NCBI GenBank assembly: GCA_963823675.1
Contig: CAWGMT010000006.1
Coordinates: forward strand, 310,001 to 374,000
DNA: 64,000 nt
Source of the DNA: CAWGMT01 sp963823675
Lineage (GTDB): Bacteria; Planctomycetota; Planctomycetia; Isosphaerales; Isosphaeraceae
Direction of reading: 5' to 3'
A program made the position numbers and the translations under genes. Positions 7,987-16,436 of this stretch are shown in pieces; positions within the stretch are counted from its first letter, which is position 1; each line of letters begins with the position of its first letter. The notes beneath the pieces are model-generated. The model made no database searches, had not been told where the DNA came from, and worked only from the letters and a program-made list of their open reading frames with translations.

Positions 7987-9543
7987 ATGTTCCGCAAACT
8001 CGTGGTTCCCTTGTTTGGCGCACTCGTTTTGATCATCCCGTTTCCGGTTTCTGGTCAAGCGCCAGCCATCAAACCATCGACCGGTCAACCTCCCGCGCCG
8101 GGATTGCTCAAACCGACCGGCGACGACGAGAAACGAGCGAAGCAACTGGATGAGCAGATCGACAAGGCCCTGAAGGCCGATCGCTGGGGCGACGCGATTG
8201 GGCGGGCCGAGGAAGTGCTCGCCTTGCGGACGCGGGCCCAGGGGCCGAAGCATTTCGAGACAGTGAGCACGGAGTGGCGTCTCAAAACGTTGCGGGGGGT
8301 GGCCCCGATGGCGCACGAGGATCGAGTGGCGTACCAATCGGCCGGGACCATGAACGAGCAAGCGGAGACTCTCTACGCCCAGGGGAAGTACGCCCAGGCG
8401 CAGCCGCTGGACGAGAACGCGCTTTCGATCCGCCGCCGCCTGCTCACCGACGACCACCCCGACACCGCCAAGAGCTACGGCAACCTGGCGTACAACCTCA
8501 ACGCCCAGGGGAAGTACGTCGAGGCTCGAGAGCGGTGGCAGAGCGCGATGAGGAGCCTGGATGCAGTTCGCCTTCGACTTGCCTTCACCGGCATGGAACG
8601 CGCCGGGGCGGAGTGGTCGAGCCGCTCCGCCCTGGCCACCGTGCTGGTCCGGCTGGGTCAACCGGTCGAGGCGTGGCAGCCGCTGGAGGAGGACCTCGGC
8701 CGCGGCTTGCTCGACGAACTGGCCGCCCGTCAGGATCGCCGGCTCGCACCCGCCGAGCGAGCCCGCCTTCGCGAACTGACCGCTGAGCTCGAGAGGCTCG
8801 ACCGGCTGGTCGAAGCCAATCCCAAGGGCCTCGACCAGGCCGAGCGGGCGAAGCGATTCGAGGACGACCTCAGAATCGTCGCCGAGGGCGCCAAGCCAGT
8901 ACCCGTCGAGGTCTGGAGAGATAGCCGGTCGTTCCGGCAAGAACTGGCTCCCGGCAAGCTCGGTGTGTTTATTGACCCTCGGCCGGCACCGGAAGCGATC
9001 GCCGAGCAACGCAAGCTGCAACAGGTGCTGGTGGCGGCGCGGTCGGGCGGCGAGAGGTTTGCCCCCTTGCCCGGCACGCGGTACGAGGTCGAGGCGCTCG
9101 CTCAGCTCTTCAAATCCGACGATCGGCCCACCCGAGCCCTGCTCGGGACCGACGCGAGCGAGTCCGAGCTGGACCGCCTGGCCGCCTCGGGCGACCTGGG
9201 TCGGTTCGCTTTCATCCACCTGGCGACGCACGAAGTGATCGATGAGGCGATCCCTCAGCGATCGGCTGTAATCCTGACCCAGACCGGCCTGCCCGACCCG
9301 CTGGAGCAGGTCCGGAATCACAAGCCAGTTTTCGACGGCCGGCTCTCGGTTCGCGAGATCCAGCGAAACTGGGACTTGAAGGCCGAGCTGGTGACTTTGT
9401 CCGCCTGCGAGACCGCCCTGGGCCCTGACGCCGGCGGCGAGGGCTTCGTGGGGTTTACCCAGGCGCTCTTGATGTCCGGAGCGCGGGGCGTTTGTCTGTC
9501 GCTCTGGAAGGAGGACGACAAGGCCACATCGCTTCTAGGGTGA
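7987..9543 (+). CDS. TPR-CHAT family protein 1, internally deleted and C-terminally truncated
   Basis: Start at 7987 follows GGTGGAGG with a 6-7 nt spacer. The N-terminus is a signal peptide (RKLVVPLFGALVLIIPFPVS). One TPR unit of the 42-residue kinesin-light-chain type follows, then a helical linker and part of a CHAT protease domain. Catalytic-type motifs remain: HLATH and LSACETALG. Against the paralogue at 9576-13306 it lacks about 770 bp (end of linker, first half of CHAT and the start of the PDZ-like insert), joined at RFEDDL. It also lacks about 270 bp near the end, where DKATSLL is joined out of frame to the shared 3' end and stops. The protease fold should therefore be incomplete. 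Confidence 0.8.
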   Translation: MFRKLVVPLFGALVLIIPFPVSGQAPAIKPSTGQPPAPGLLKPTGDDEKRAKQLDEQIDKALKADRWGDAIGRAEEVLALRTRAQGPKHFETVSTEWRLKTLRGVAPMAHEDRVAYQSAGTMNEQAETLYAQGKYAQAQPLDENALSIRRRLLTDDHPDTAKSYGNLAYNLNAQGKYVEARERWQSAMRSLDAVRLRLAFTGMERAGAEWSSRSALATVLVRLGQPVEAWQPLEEDLGRGLLDELAARQDRRLAPAERARLRELTAELERLDRLVEANPKGLDQAERAKRFEDDLRIVAEGAKPVPVEVWRDSRSFRQELAPGKLGVFIDPRPAPEAIAEQRKLQQVLVAARSGGERFAPLPGTRYEVEALAQLFKSDDRPTRALLGTDASESELDRLAASGDLGRFAFIHLATHEVIDEAIPQRSAVILTQTGLPDPLEQVRNHKPVFDGRLSVREIQRNWDLKAELVTLSACETALGPDAGGEGFVGFTQALLMSGARGVCLSLWKEDDKATSLLG

Positions 9544-9575
9544 TCCGAATTGAACGATTCGAACCGAGTCTTCCC

Positions 9576-11492
9576 ATGTTTAACAAAGTCACCGTGTCGT
9601 CGCTATGGTTGCTCGTGATCGCGTCTTCGGTTTTGGGTCAGCCCCCCGCATCACCGGCGGGCCAACCGACGGCTCCGGCCTTGCCCGCGCTCACCGGTGC
9701 CGACGAGCAACGCGCTGAGCAACTCTACGAGCAAATCGACAGAGCTGTGAAGGCGGATCGCTGGGACGAAGCGATCGCCAAGGTCGAGGAGCTGTTGCTC
9801 CTGCGGACGCGGGCCCAGGGAGCCAAGCATTTCGAGACAGTCGACGTGGAGTGGCTCCGCAAGACATTCGGGCGGGTGGCTCAAATGCCGAGGGAGGATC
9901 GAGTCGCCTACCAATCGGCCAGTACGACGACGATCCAAGCGGAAGCCCTGTATGCTCAGGGGAAGTACGCCCAGGCGCAGCCGCTGTTCGAGAAGGCTCT
10001 TTCGATCCGCCGCCGCCTGCTCACTGACGACCACCCCGAAACCGCCGCCAATTACAACAACCTGGCGCAGGACCTCAACTCCCAGGGCAAGTACGCGGCG
10101 GCCCAGCCGCTCTTTGACAAGGCGCTTTTGATCAACCGCCGCCTGCTCACCGATGACCACATCGAAACCGCCAGGAGCTACAACGAGCTGGCCAGAAACC
10201 TCGACGCCCAGGGAAAGTACACCCAGGCACAGCCGCTGTACGAGAAGGCACTGGAGATCAAACGCCGCCTGCTCAGCGACGACCACCCCGCCACCGCCAG
10301 CGGCTACAACAACCTGGCGTACAACCTCAAAGCCCAGGGCAAGTACGCCCAGGCGCAGCCGCTGTATGAGAAGGCGCTTTCGATCTACCGGCGCCTGCTC
10401 ACCGACAACCACGCCAGCACGGCCACCATCTACGGCAACGTGGCGGCCAACCTCAACGCCCAGGGAAAGTACGCCCAGGCCCAGTCGCTGTACGAAAAGG
10501 CGTTAGAGATCCACCGCCGCCTGCTCAGCGACAACGATCCCCGGACCGCCGCCACCTACAACAACGTGGCGATGAACCTCTACTCACAGGGGAATTACGC
10601 CGCGGCAGAGCCGCTGTACGAAAAGGCGCTCGAGGTCCGCCGCCGCCTGCTTACTGACGACCATCCCGACACCGCCACCTCCTACAACAACGTGGCGCTC
10701 AACCTCTACGCCCAGGGGAAGTACGCCAGAGCTCAGCCACTGTTCGAGAAGGCGCTTTCGATCTGCCGCCGCCTGCTCACCGACGACAATCCTCAAACCG
10801 CCATCAGCTATGGCAGCGTGGCGGCCAACCTCAACGCCCAGGGGAAGTACGCCCAGGCCCAGCCGATGTTCGAGCAGGCGCTCGAGATCAATCGCCGCCT
10901 GCTCACCGACGACCACAGCTTGACCGCCCTCACGTACAACAACCTGGCGGCCAACCTCAACGCCCAGGAAAAGTACGCCCAGGCCCAGCCGATGTTCGAG
11001 AAGGCGCTCGAGATCAATCGCCGCCTGCTCACCGACGAACACCCCCAAACCGCCGCCGGCTGCAACAACCTGGCGGACAACTTGAGCGCCCAGGGGAAGT
11101 ACGCCCAGGCCCAACCGATGTACGAGAAGGCGCTGGAGATCTGGCGCCGCCTGCTCACCGACAACCATCCCGATACCGCTACTGGATACAGCAACCTGGC
11201 GGCCAACCTCAACGCCCAGGGGAAGTACGACGAGGCACGCAATCGATGGGTGAGCGCAGTCAAGAGCCTGGATGCGGCCCGGCTCCGGGTCGCGTTCACA
11301 GGGCTGGAACGGGCCACGGGTACCGCGGAGCCCGTGCGCCCCGCCCTGGCTGCCGCGCTCGCCCGGCTCGGTCAGCCGGTCGAGGCATGGCAGGCGCTGG
11401 AGCAAGACCTGGGCCGGGGCCTGCTCGACGAATTGGCCGCCCGCAAGGATCGACGGCTGGCGCCCGAGAGCGAGCCCGAGTCCGCGAATTGA
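9576..11492 (+). CDS. TPR-CHAT family protein 2, TPR part (frameshifted)
   Basis: The start is placed at 9576 (MFNKVTVSSLWLLVIASSVL), a signal peptide matching its paralogues; the frame opens earlier at 9492 inside gene 1. No strong ribosome site is seen. After a helical lead (residues ~30-125) come ten full 42-residue TPRs of the QGKYAQAQPLFEKAL type and a final half unit. A linker follows (ARLGQPVEAWQALEQDLGRG). The frame breaks near 11463-11475, where paralogues read RRLAPAERAR and this gene loses one base, reaching a stop at 11492. The CHAT half continues in the next frame to 13306. The intact product would be about 1240 residues, acting outside the cytoplasm. Confidence 0.85.
   Translation: MFNKVTVSSLWLLVIASSVLGQPPASPAGQPTAPALPALTGADEQRAEQLYEQIDRAVKADRWDEAIAKVEELLLLRTRAQGAKHFETVDVEWLRKTFGRVAQMPREDRVAYQSASTTTIQAEALYAQGKYAQAQPLFEKALSIRRRLLTDDHPETAANYNNLAQDLNSQGKYAAAQPLFDKALLINRRLLTDDHIETARSYNELARNLDAQGKYTQAQPLYEKALEIKRRLLSDDHPATASGYNNLAYNLKAQGKYAQAQPLYEKALSIYRRLLTDNHASTATIYGNVAANLNAQGKYAQAQSLYEKALEIHRRLLSDNDPRTAATYNNVAMNLYSQGNYAAAEPLYEKALEVRRRLLTDDHPDTATSYNNVALNLYAQGKYARAQPLFEKALSICRRLLTDDNPQTAISYGSVAANLNAQGKYAQAQPMFEQALEINRRLLTDDHSLTALTYNNLAANLNAQEKYAQAQPMFEKALEINRRLLTDEHPQTAAGCNNLADNLSAQGKYAQAQPMYEKALEIWRRLLTDNHPDTATGYSNLAANLNAQGKYDEARNRWVSAVKSLDAARLRVAFTGLERATGTAEPVRPALAAALARLGQPVEAWQALEQDLGRGLLDELAARKDRRLAPESEPESAN
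9949..11242 (+). repeat. tandem 126-bp units encoding TPRs (ten full copies plus a partial)
   Basis: Successive 126-bp units encode the 42-residue TPR with conserved AQGKYAQAQPL and RRLLTDDHP blocks. Several units are nearly identical at the DNA level, so unequal recombination between units is easy. Confidence 0.9.
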
Positions 11493-13306
11493 CCACTGAA
11501 CTCGAAAGGCTCGACAAGCTGGTGGAGACCACGCCCAAGGGGCTCGATCAGGCCGAGCGCGCCCAGCGATTCGACGATCTGAAGCGGCAGCACGAGCTGG
11601 CCAGCATCGCCCTGGGTGAGTTGCAGACCAAGCTCGTCCAGGACTACGGAGCTCTGGCGGGCCGGGCCGCCAAGCTCAACGAAATCCAGGCTGCGCTGCC
11701 GGCGGACGCCGCGCTGGTCGCCTGGGTCGATATCGCACCCGCCGGCCCGAACGCCGCTGACCCCGACGGCGAGCACTGGGGCGTGGCCGTCCGCTCGCGC
11801 GGCATTCCAGCCTGGGTGCCGATCGCGGGAACCGGGCCGGATGGGCTCTGGACCAAAGGCGACACCGAGCTCGCGAGCCGAGTCCGGACCGAGCTCCGGA
11901 ACCGGCCCGGAACCGGCCCGGCAGACCTGCGGCCCATGGTCGAGCGATTACGCACCCAGCGCGTCGAGCCGCTAGCCAAAGCCCTGGGCGCCACCGCCGA
12001 CGGCCTGCCGCCGGCCCGGAGGATCGTCGTCCTTCCCTCCCGGGCCACGGCGGGCATCCCGGTCGAGGCACTGCTCGCCCCCGACGACACCCGAACCGTG
12101 AGCTACGCCCCCTCCGCCACCGTCTTCAAGTACCTGCGGGAGCAGGACCGGCCGGGTCGCCATGCCGGACTGCTGGCCCTGGGCGATCCGGGTTACGAGC
12201 GGCCTGATAAGACGAGCGAGCCCAAGCCGCCGCCTGACCATGGACTGCTGCTCAACGTAGTCGTCCGTGGCTCGAACGCTGCAAACCACGGACTGACAGA
12301 CGGGGACGTCTTGCTGGCCTACAACGGCCAGAAGCTGAACAAGAAGGACGACCTCAAGGTCGTTACCGAGGGCGAAAAGCCGATCGCCGTCGAGATCTGG
12401 AGAGATGGCCGGTCGTCACCGGGCGAGCTGGCGCCCGGCAAGCTCGGCGCGTTTATCGATCCTCGGCCGGCGCCGGTGGCGATCGCCGAACAGCGCAAAC
12501 TCAAGCAGGTGCTGCTGGCGGCGCGAGGGGGCGATGAGAAATTCGCCCCGTTGCCCGGCACGCGAGACGAAGTCCAGGCGCTCGCCCGGCTCTTCAAATC
12601 CGATGATCGGCCGACCAGCGCCCTGCTGGGCGACGACGCCAGCGAGCCCGAGCTGGACCGCCTGGCCGCCTCGGGCGAATTGCGGCAGTTCGGCTTCATC
12701 CACCTGGCGACGCATGGCGTAATCGACGAGGCGATCCCTCAGCGATCGGCCGTGATCCTGACCCAGACCGGCCTGCTTGACCCGCTGGAGCAGGTCTTGA
12801 ACCACAAGCCGGTCTTCGACGGCCGGCTCGCAGTGCGCGAGATCCAGCGGAGCTGGGACTTGAAGGCCGAGCTGGTGACGCTCTCGGCCTGCGAGACGGC
12901 CCTGGGCCGTGACGCCGGGGGCGAAGGCTTTGTGGGGTTCACCCAGGCGCTCTTGATGTCCGGTGCGCGAAGCGTTTGTCTATCGCTCTGGAAGGTGGAC
13001 GACAAGGCCACATCGCTCCTGATGACCCGGTTCTATCAGAACTTGCTGGGTAAGCGGCCGGGGCTGTCAAAGCCCATGCCCAAGGCCGAGGCACTGCGCG
13101 AGGCAAAACAATGGCTACGCAGCCTGACGGCGGATCAGATCGACAGCGAGCTGGCCGGCCTTTCGCGCGGTGACGTGCGGCCGCTGGCGAAGGTCGACGA
13201 CACCACGTCGCCCGGTGCACGGGCGTCACCCAAATCAAGTGGCAGACACCCGTATGACCACCCCTTCTTCTGGGCGGCTTTCGTGCTGGTGGGTGATCCG
13301 GATTGA
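11466..13306 (+). CDS. TPR-CHAT family protein 2, CHAT protease part with PDZ-like insert
   Basis: This continues the TPR part after the single-base break. It holds RVRELTTELERLDKLVE, a coiled-coil linker, the front of the CHAT domain (PADAALVAWVDIAPAG) and the family's IVVLPSRATAGIPVEALLA strand. A PDZ-like segment follows from about 12235 to 12420 (NHGLTDGDVLLAYNGQKL). The catalytic half has His in FIHLATHGVID and Cys in TLSACETALGRDAGGEGF. The end, HPYDHPFFWAAFVLVGDPD, is the normal CHAT C-terminus. This is the only one of the four paralogues in which both catalytic residues and the full domain survive. CHAT domains are clan CD cysteine proteases; the substrate is unknown. Confidence 0.85.
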
Positions 13307-13315
13307 CGTAGTTGC

Positions 13316-13357
13316 CACGCTCCGCGTGACGCCAGTTCATCACGCGGAGCGTGATGA
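13316..13357. repeat. dispersed palindromic element, copy A
   Basis: CACGCTCCGCGTGA at 13316-13329 is the reverse complement of TCACGCGGAGCGTG at 13340-13353. Inside the second arm, CATCACGCGGAGCGTGATG (13338-13356) is itself a perfect hairpin with an 8-bp stem and GGA loop. It sits between TPR-CHAT genes 2 and 3; a second copy abuts the truncated gene 4 at 16417. Confidence 0.8.
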
Positions 13358-13424
13358 CTACATAAGACGGCATTTGTGCCGGTGGGTGATCCAGATTGAC
13401 TTCCTCGTTCGGCGGAGGGATCTT

Positions 13425-15485
13425 ATGTTCAGCAAACTCCTGGCGCCGTTGCTAGGGTCGATGGTTCTTCTCATCCCGTTCCCGGTTTCTGGGCAAGCGC
13501 CCCCGCCAAGACCATCGGCCGGTCAACCCCCCGCGCCGGAATCGCGAAAGCTGACCGGCGAGTACGTGAAACGAATGAATAAGCCAGGCGAGACCCTATG
13601 GGCCAAGGGGAGGGACGCCCAGGCATTACCGCTTTACGAAAAGGCGCTGGAGATCAACGGCCCCCTGCTGCTCACCGATGACGACTCCGACACCGCCCAG
13701 AACTTCGACAAGCTGGCGATCAACCTTGCCCACCAGGGGAAGTGCGCCCTAGCGCGAGAACGTTGGTTGAGCGCGGTAAGGAGCCTGGATGCCGCACATC
13801 TCCAGGTCGCCTCCACCGGGCTGGAACGCGGCGCCGGCACGAAGGAGCCGGTGCGTCCCGCCCTGGCCGCCGCGCTGGCCCGGCTCGGTCAGCCCGCCCA
13901 GGCGTGGCAGGCAGTGGAGGAAACCCTGGGCCGAGGCCTGCTCGACGAGCTGGCCGCCCGCCAGGACCGGCGGCTCACGCCCGCCGAGCGGGCCCACCTC
14001 CACGAATTGACCGCCGAACTGGAACGGCTCGACAAGGTGGTGGAAACCACGCCCAAGGAGCTCGAGAAAGCCGATCGCGCCAGGCGATTTCAAGACCTGA
14101 AGCGGCAGCGCGAGCTGGCCAGCATCGCGCTCGGTGACTTTCAGATTCATCTCGTCAAGGAGCACGGCCGGTTGGCCGGCCAGGTCGCCAGGCTCAACGA
14201 CATCCAGGCCGCGCTGCCCCCAGACGCCGCCCTTGTCGCGTGGGTCGATATCCTACCTGCCGGGCCCAACGCCGCCAACCCCGACGGCGAACACCGGGGA
14301 GTAGTCGTCCGATCCCGGGGCACTCCGGCCTGGGTCCCGATCGCCGGGACGGGTCGGGAGGGGCTCTGGACCGAAGAAGACACCGCGCTCGCGGGCGAAG
14401 TCCGGAAGGGGCTAGGGATCCGCCCCGGCCCCGGGACGTTGGACCTACGGCCGCTGGTCGAGAAACTACGCATCCAGCGCCTCGAGCCGCTGGCAAAGGT
14501 CCTGGGCGCCACTGCCGACGCGCTGCCGCCGGCCCGGCGACTGATCGTGCTTCCGTCCCCTGCCATGGCGGGCATTCCGGTCGAGGTGCTGCTCGCCGAC
14601 GACGACACCCGCGCGGTGAGCTACGCACCTTCGGCCACCGTATACAAGTACCTGCGCGAGCTGCCACGGCCCGACCGCCACGCCGGCCTGCTGGCCGTCG
14701 GCGACCCTGTGTACGATGCCCGCATACCGAGCAAGCGACGCGAAGTCGAGGCGCTCGCTCGGCTTTTCAATGCCGACGATCGGCCGGCCAGGGCCCTGCT
14801 CGCGGCCGACGCGAGCGAGCAGGAGCTCGACCGCCTGGCTGCCTCGGGCGAGCTGGCTCGGTTCGGTTTTATCCACCTGGCGACTTACGGGGTGATCGAC
14901 AAGGGCGTTCCCGGGCGGTCGGCCCTGGTCCTGACCCAGACGGGCCTACCTGACCCGCTCGAGCAGGCCGTGAATCACAAGCCGGTCTTTGACGGCCGCC
15001 TTTCCGTCCGCGAGATCCAGCGAAGCTGGAATCTGAAGGCCGACCTGGTGACGCTCTCGGCGTGTGAGGCCGCCCTGGGACGTGACGCCGCCGGCGACGG
15101 CTTGGTGGGCTTCACCCAGGCGTTCTTGATGACCGGGGCGCGAAGCGTCTGCCTGTCGCTCTGGAAGCCGGACGATCAGGCGACATCGCTCTTGATGATC
15201 CGGTTCTATCAGAACCTGCTGGGCAAGCGAACTGGGTTGTCAAAGCCGATTCCCAAAGCGGAGGCGTTGGACGAGGCGAAGCGTTGGCTGCGGAGCTTGA
15301 CGGCGGACCAGACTGACCGCGAGCTCGCGGCCCTTTCGCGCGGCGACGTGCGGCAGCCGGCAAAGGTCGAAAAGCGCACTGTGGCCGGCGCGGGAACCTC
15401 ACCCGCAACCAAATCAAGTGGCAGACACCCGTATGACCACCCGCATTTCTGGGCGGCGTTCGTCCTGGTGGGTGATCCGGATTGA
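13425..15485 (+). CDS. TPR-CHAT family protein 3, probable pseudo-protease
   Basis: Start at 13425 with GGAGG at 13414-13418; 686 residues. The signal peptide is FSKLLAPLLGSMVLLIPFPV. There is only one TPR-like unit, then the helical linker and a complete CHAT domain without the PDZ-like insert seen in gene 2. The nucleophile motif is kept (TLSACEAALGRDAAGDG). The catalytic histidine of the His-Gly motif is replaced by tyrosine: FIHLATYGVID versus LATHG in genes 1 and 2. The C-terminus (HPYDHPHFWAAFVLVGDPD) is intact. The codon is TAC rather than CAC, one base change. The family is clear; loss of protease activity is inferred from the motif. Confidence 0.88.
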   Translation: MFSKLLAPLLGSMVLLIPFPVSGQAPPPRPSAGQPPAPESRKLTGEYVKRMNKPGETLWAKGRDAQALPLYEKALEINGPLLLTDDDSDTAQNFDKLAINLAHQGKCALARERWLSAVRSLDAAHLQVASTGLERGAGTKEPVRPALAAALARLGQPAQAWQAVEETLGRGLLDELAARQDRRLTPAERAHLHELTAELERLDKVVETTPKELEKADRARRFQDLKRQRELASIALGDFQIHLVKEHGRLAGQVARLNDIQAALPPDAALVAWVDILPAGPNAANPDGEHRGVVVRSRGTPAWVPIAGTGREGLWTEEDTALAGEVRKGLGIRPGPGTLDLRPLVEKLRIQRLEPLAKVLGATADALPPARRLIVLPSPAMAGIPVEVLLADDDTRAVSYAPSATVYKYLRELPRPDRHAGLLAVGDPVYDARIPSKRREVEALARLFNADDRPARALLAADASEQELDRLAASGELARFGFIHLATYGVIDKGVPGRSALVLTQTGLPDPLEQAVNHKPVFDGRLSVREIQRSWNLKADLVTLSACEAALGRDAAGDGLVGFTQAFLMTGARSVCLSLWKPDDQATSLLMIRFYQNLLGKRTGLSKPIPKAEALDEAKRWLRSLTADQTDRELAALSRGDVRQPAKVEKRTVAGAGTSPATKSSGRHPYDHPHFWAAFVLVGDPD

Positions 15486-15506
15486 AGGTCTCATGGGAAG
15501 CATCTC

Positions 15507-16406
15507 ATGTTCAACAAAGTCGTGGTTCCGTTGTTCGTGGCGCTCGTTTTAGCCGGCCCGCTTCCTGGATCTGGTCAAGCGCGCGCGCCAAGACCATCGG
15601 CCGATCAACCACCCCGAGCGCGCACTGATGACGACCTCGACACCGCCGCCGGCTATAACAAACAAGCGATGAAGCTCAAAGCCCAGGGGAAGTATGCCCA
15701 GGCTGAGCCGCTGTTGGAAAAGTCGCTGGAGATTCGCCGCCACATGCTTGGCGACAACCACCCCGACACCGCCACCAGTTACAACAACCTCGCGCTGAAC
15801 CAGAGCAAACAGGGAAAGTTCACCCAGGCCCAAGCGCTGCACGAGAAGGCGCTGGAGATTCGCCGCCGCGTGCTTGGCGACAACCACCCCGACACCGCCA
15901 CCAGCTATAACGACCTGGCGGTCAACCGCTACGCCCAGGGCAAGTACGCCGACGCCCAGCCGCTTTTCGAGAAGGCGCTCCAGATCCGCCGTCGAGTGCT
16001 TGGAGACGACCACCCCAACACCGCGGGCAGCTACAACAACCTGGCGGCCAACCTCGACGCGCAGGGGAAGTACGGCCAGGCCCAGCCGGTGGCCGAAAAA
16101 GCGCTCGAAATCTGCCGGCGTTTGCTGAGTGACGACCACCCGAGCACCGCGTTTTGTTGCGAGAACGTAGCGACCAACCTCGCCCATCAGGGAAAGTACG
16201 AGCAGGCCCAGCCCCTCTATGAGAAGGCGCTCGAGACCCTGCGCCGGCGGTTCGGCGGCGATCACCCCGACGCCGCGTTGTGCTCCAAGAACGTGGAGGC
16301 CAACCGCGACGCGCAGGCGAAGGGCGCCCTGGCGCAAGACCGACGGCTCCGTGGGGTCAAGATCCTGGAATCGGCCCGCCTGCGGGTCGCGCTCATCGGC
16401 CTGTAG
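15507..16406 (+). CDS. TPR-CHAT family protein 4, TPR-only truncated copy
   Basis: A 299-residue protein with the family's signal peptide (FNKVVVPLFVALVLAGPLPG), a lead, and about six 42-residue TPRs with the RRVLGDNHPDTATSYN pattern. It ends where paralogues continue from ARLRVAFTGLERA into the CHAT linker: here ARLRVALIGL then TAG. The palindromic element copy B begins 11 bp after the stop, so the CHAT half was lost at that junction. It may act as a non-catalytic TPR scaffold or be a relic. Confidence 0.8.
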   Translation: MFNKVVVPLFVALVLAGPLPGSGQARAPRPSADQPPRARTDDDLDTAAGYNKQAMKLKAQGKYAQAEPLLEKSLEIRRHMLGDNHPDTATSYNNLALNQSKQGKFTQAQALHEKALEIRRRVLGDNHPDTATSYNDLAVNRYAQGKYADAQPLFEKALQIRRRVLGDDHPNTAGSYNNLAANLDAQGKYGQAQPVAEKALEICRRLLSDDHPSTAFCCENVATNLAHQGKYEQAQPLYEKALETLRRRFGGDHPDAALCSKNVEANRDAQAKGALAQDRRLRGVKILESARLRVALIGL

Positions 16407-16416
16407 CTCGCCAATC

Positions 16417-16435
16417 CATCACGCGGAGCGTGATG
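16417..16435. repeat. dispersed palindromic element, copy B
   Basis: CATCACGCGGAGCGTGATG is identical to the core at 13338-13356, and GACTACAT follows in both copies. It marks the exact point where TPR-CHAT gene 4 loses homology to its paralogues and the decayed DUF1501 gene ends. Confidence 0.85.
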
Positions 16436-16436
16436 A

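Noticed and set aside
7615..9321. 568-residue minus-strand ORF opposite TPR-CHAT gene 1
   Set aside because: It is the antisense shadow of a GC-rich coding strand and shows no family motif, while the plus strand has a signal peptide, TPR and CHAT motifs.
9541..9575. tRNA-like GATTCGAACC segment
   Set aside because: No cloverleaf stems can be drawn around it; it is part of the spacer between CHAT genes 1 and 2.
9949..11242. Regular repeats that might suggest a CRISPR array
   Set aside because: The 126-bp units are coding TPRs without unique spacers and there are no cas genes.
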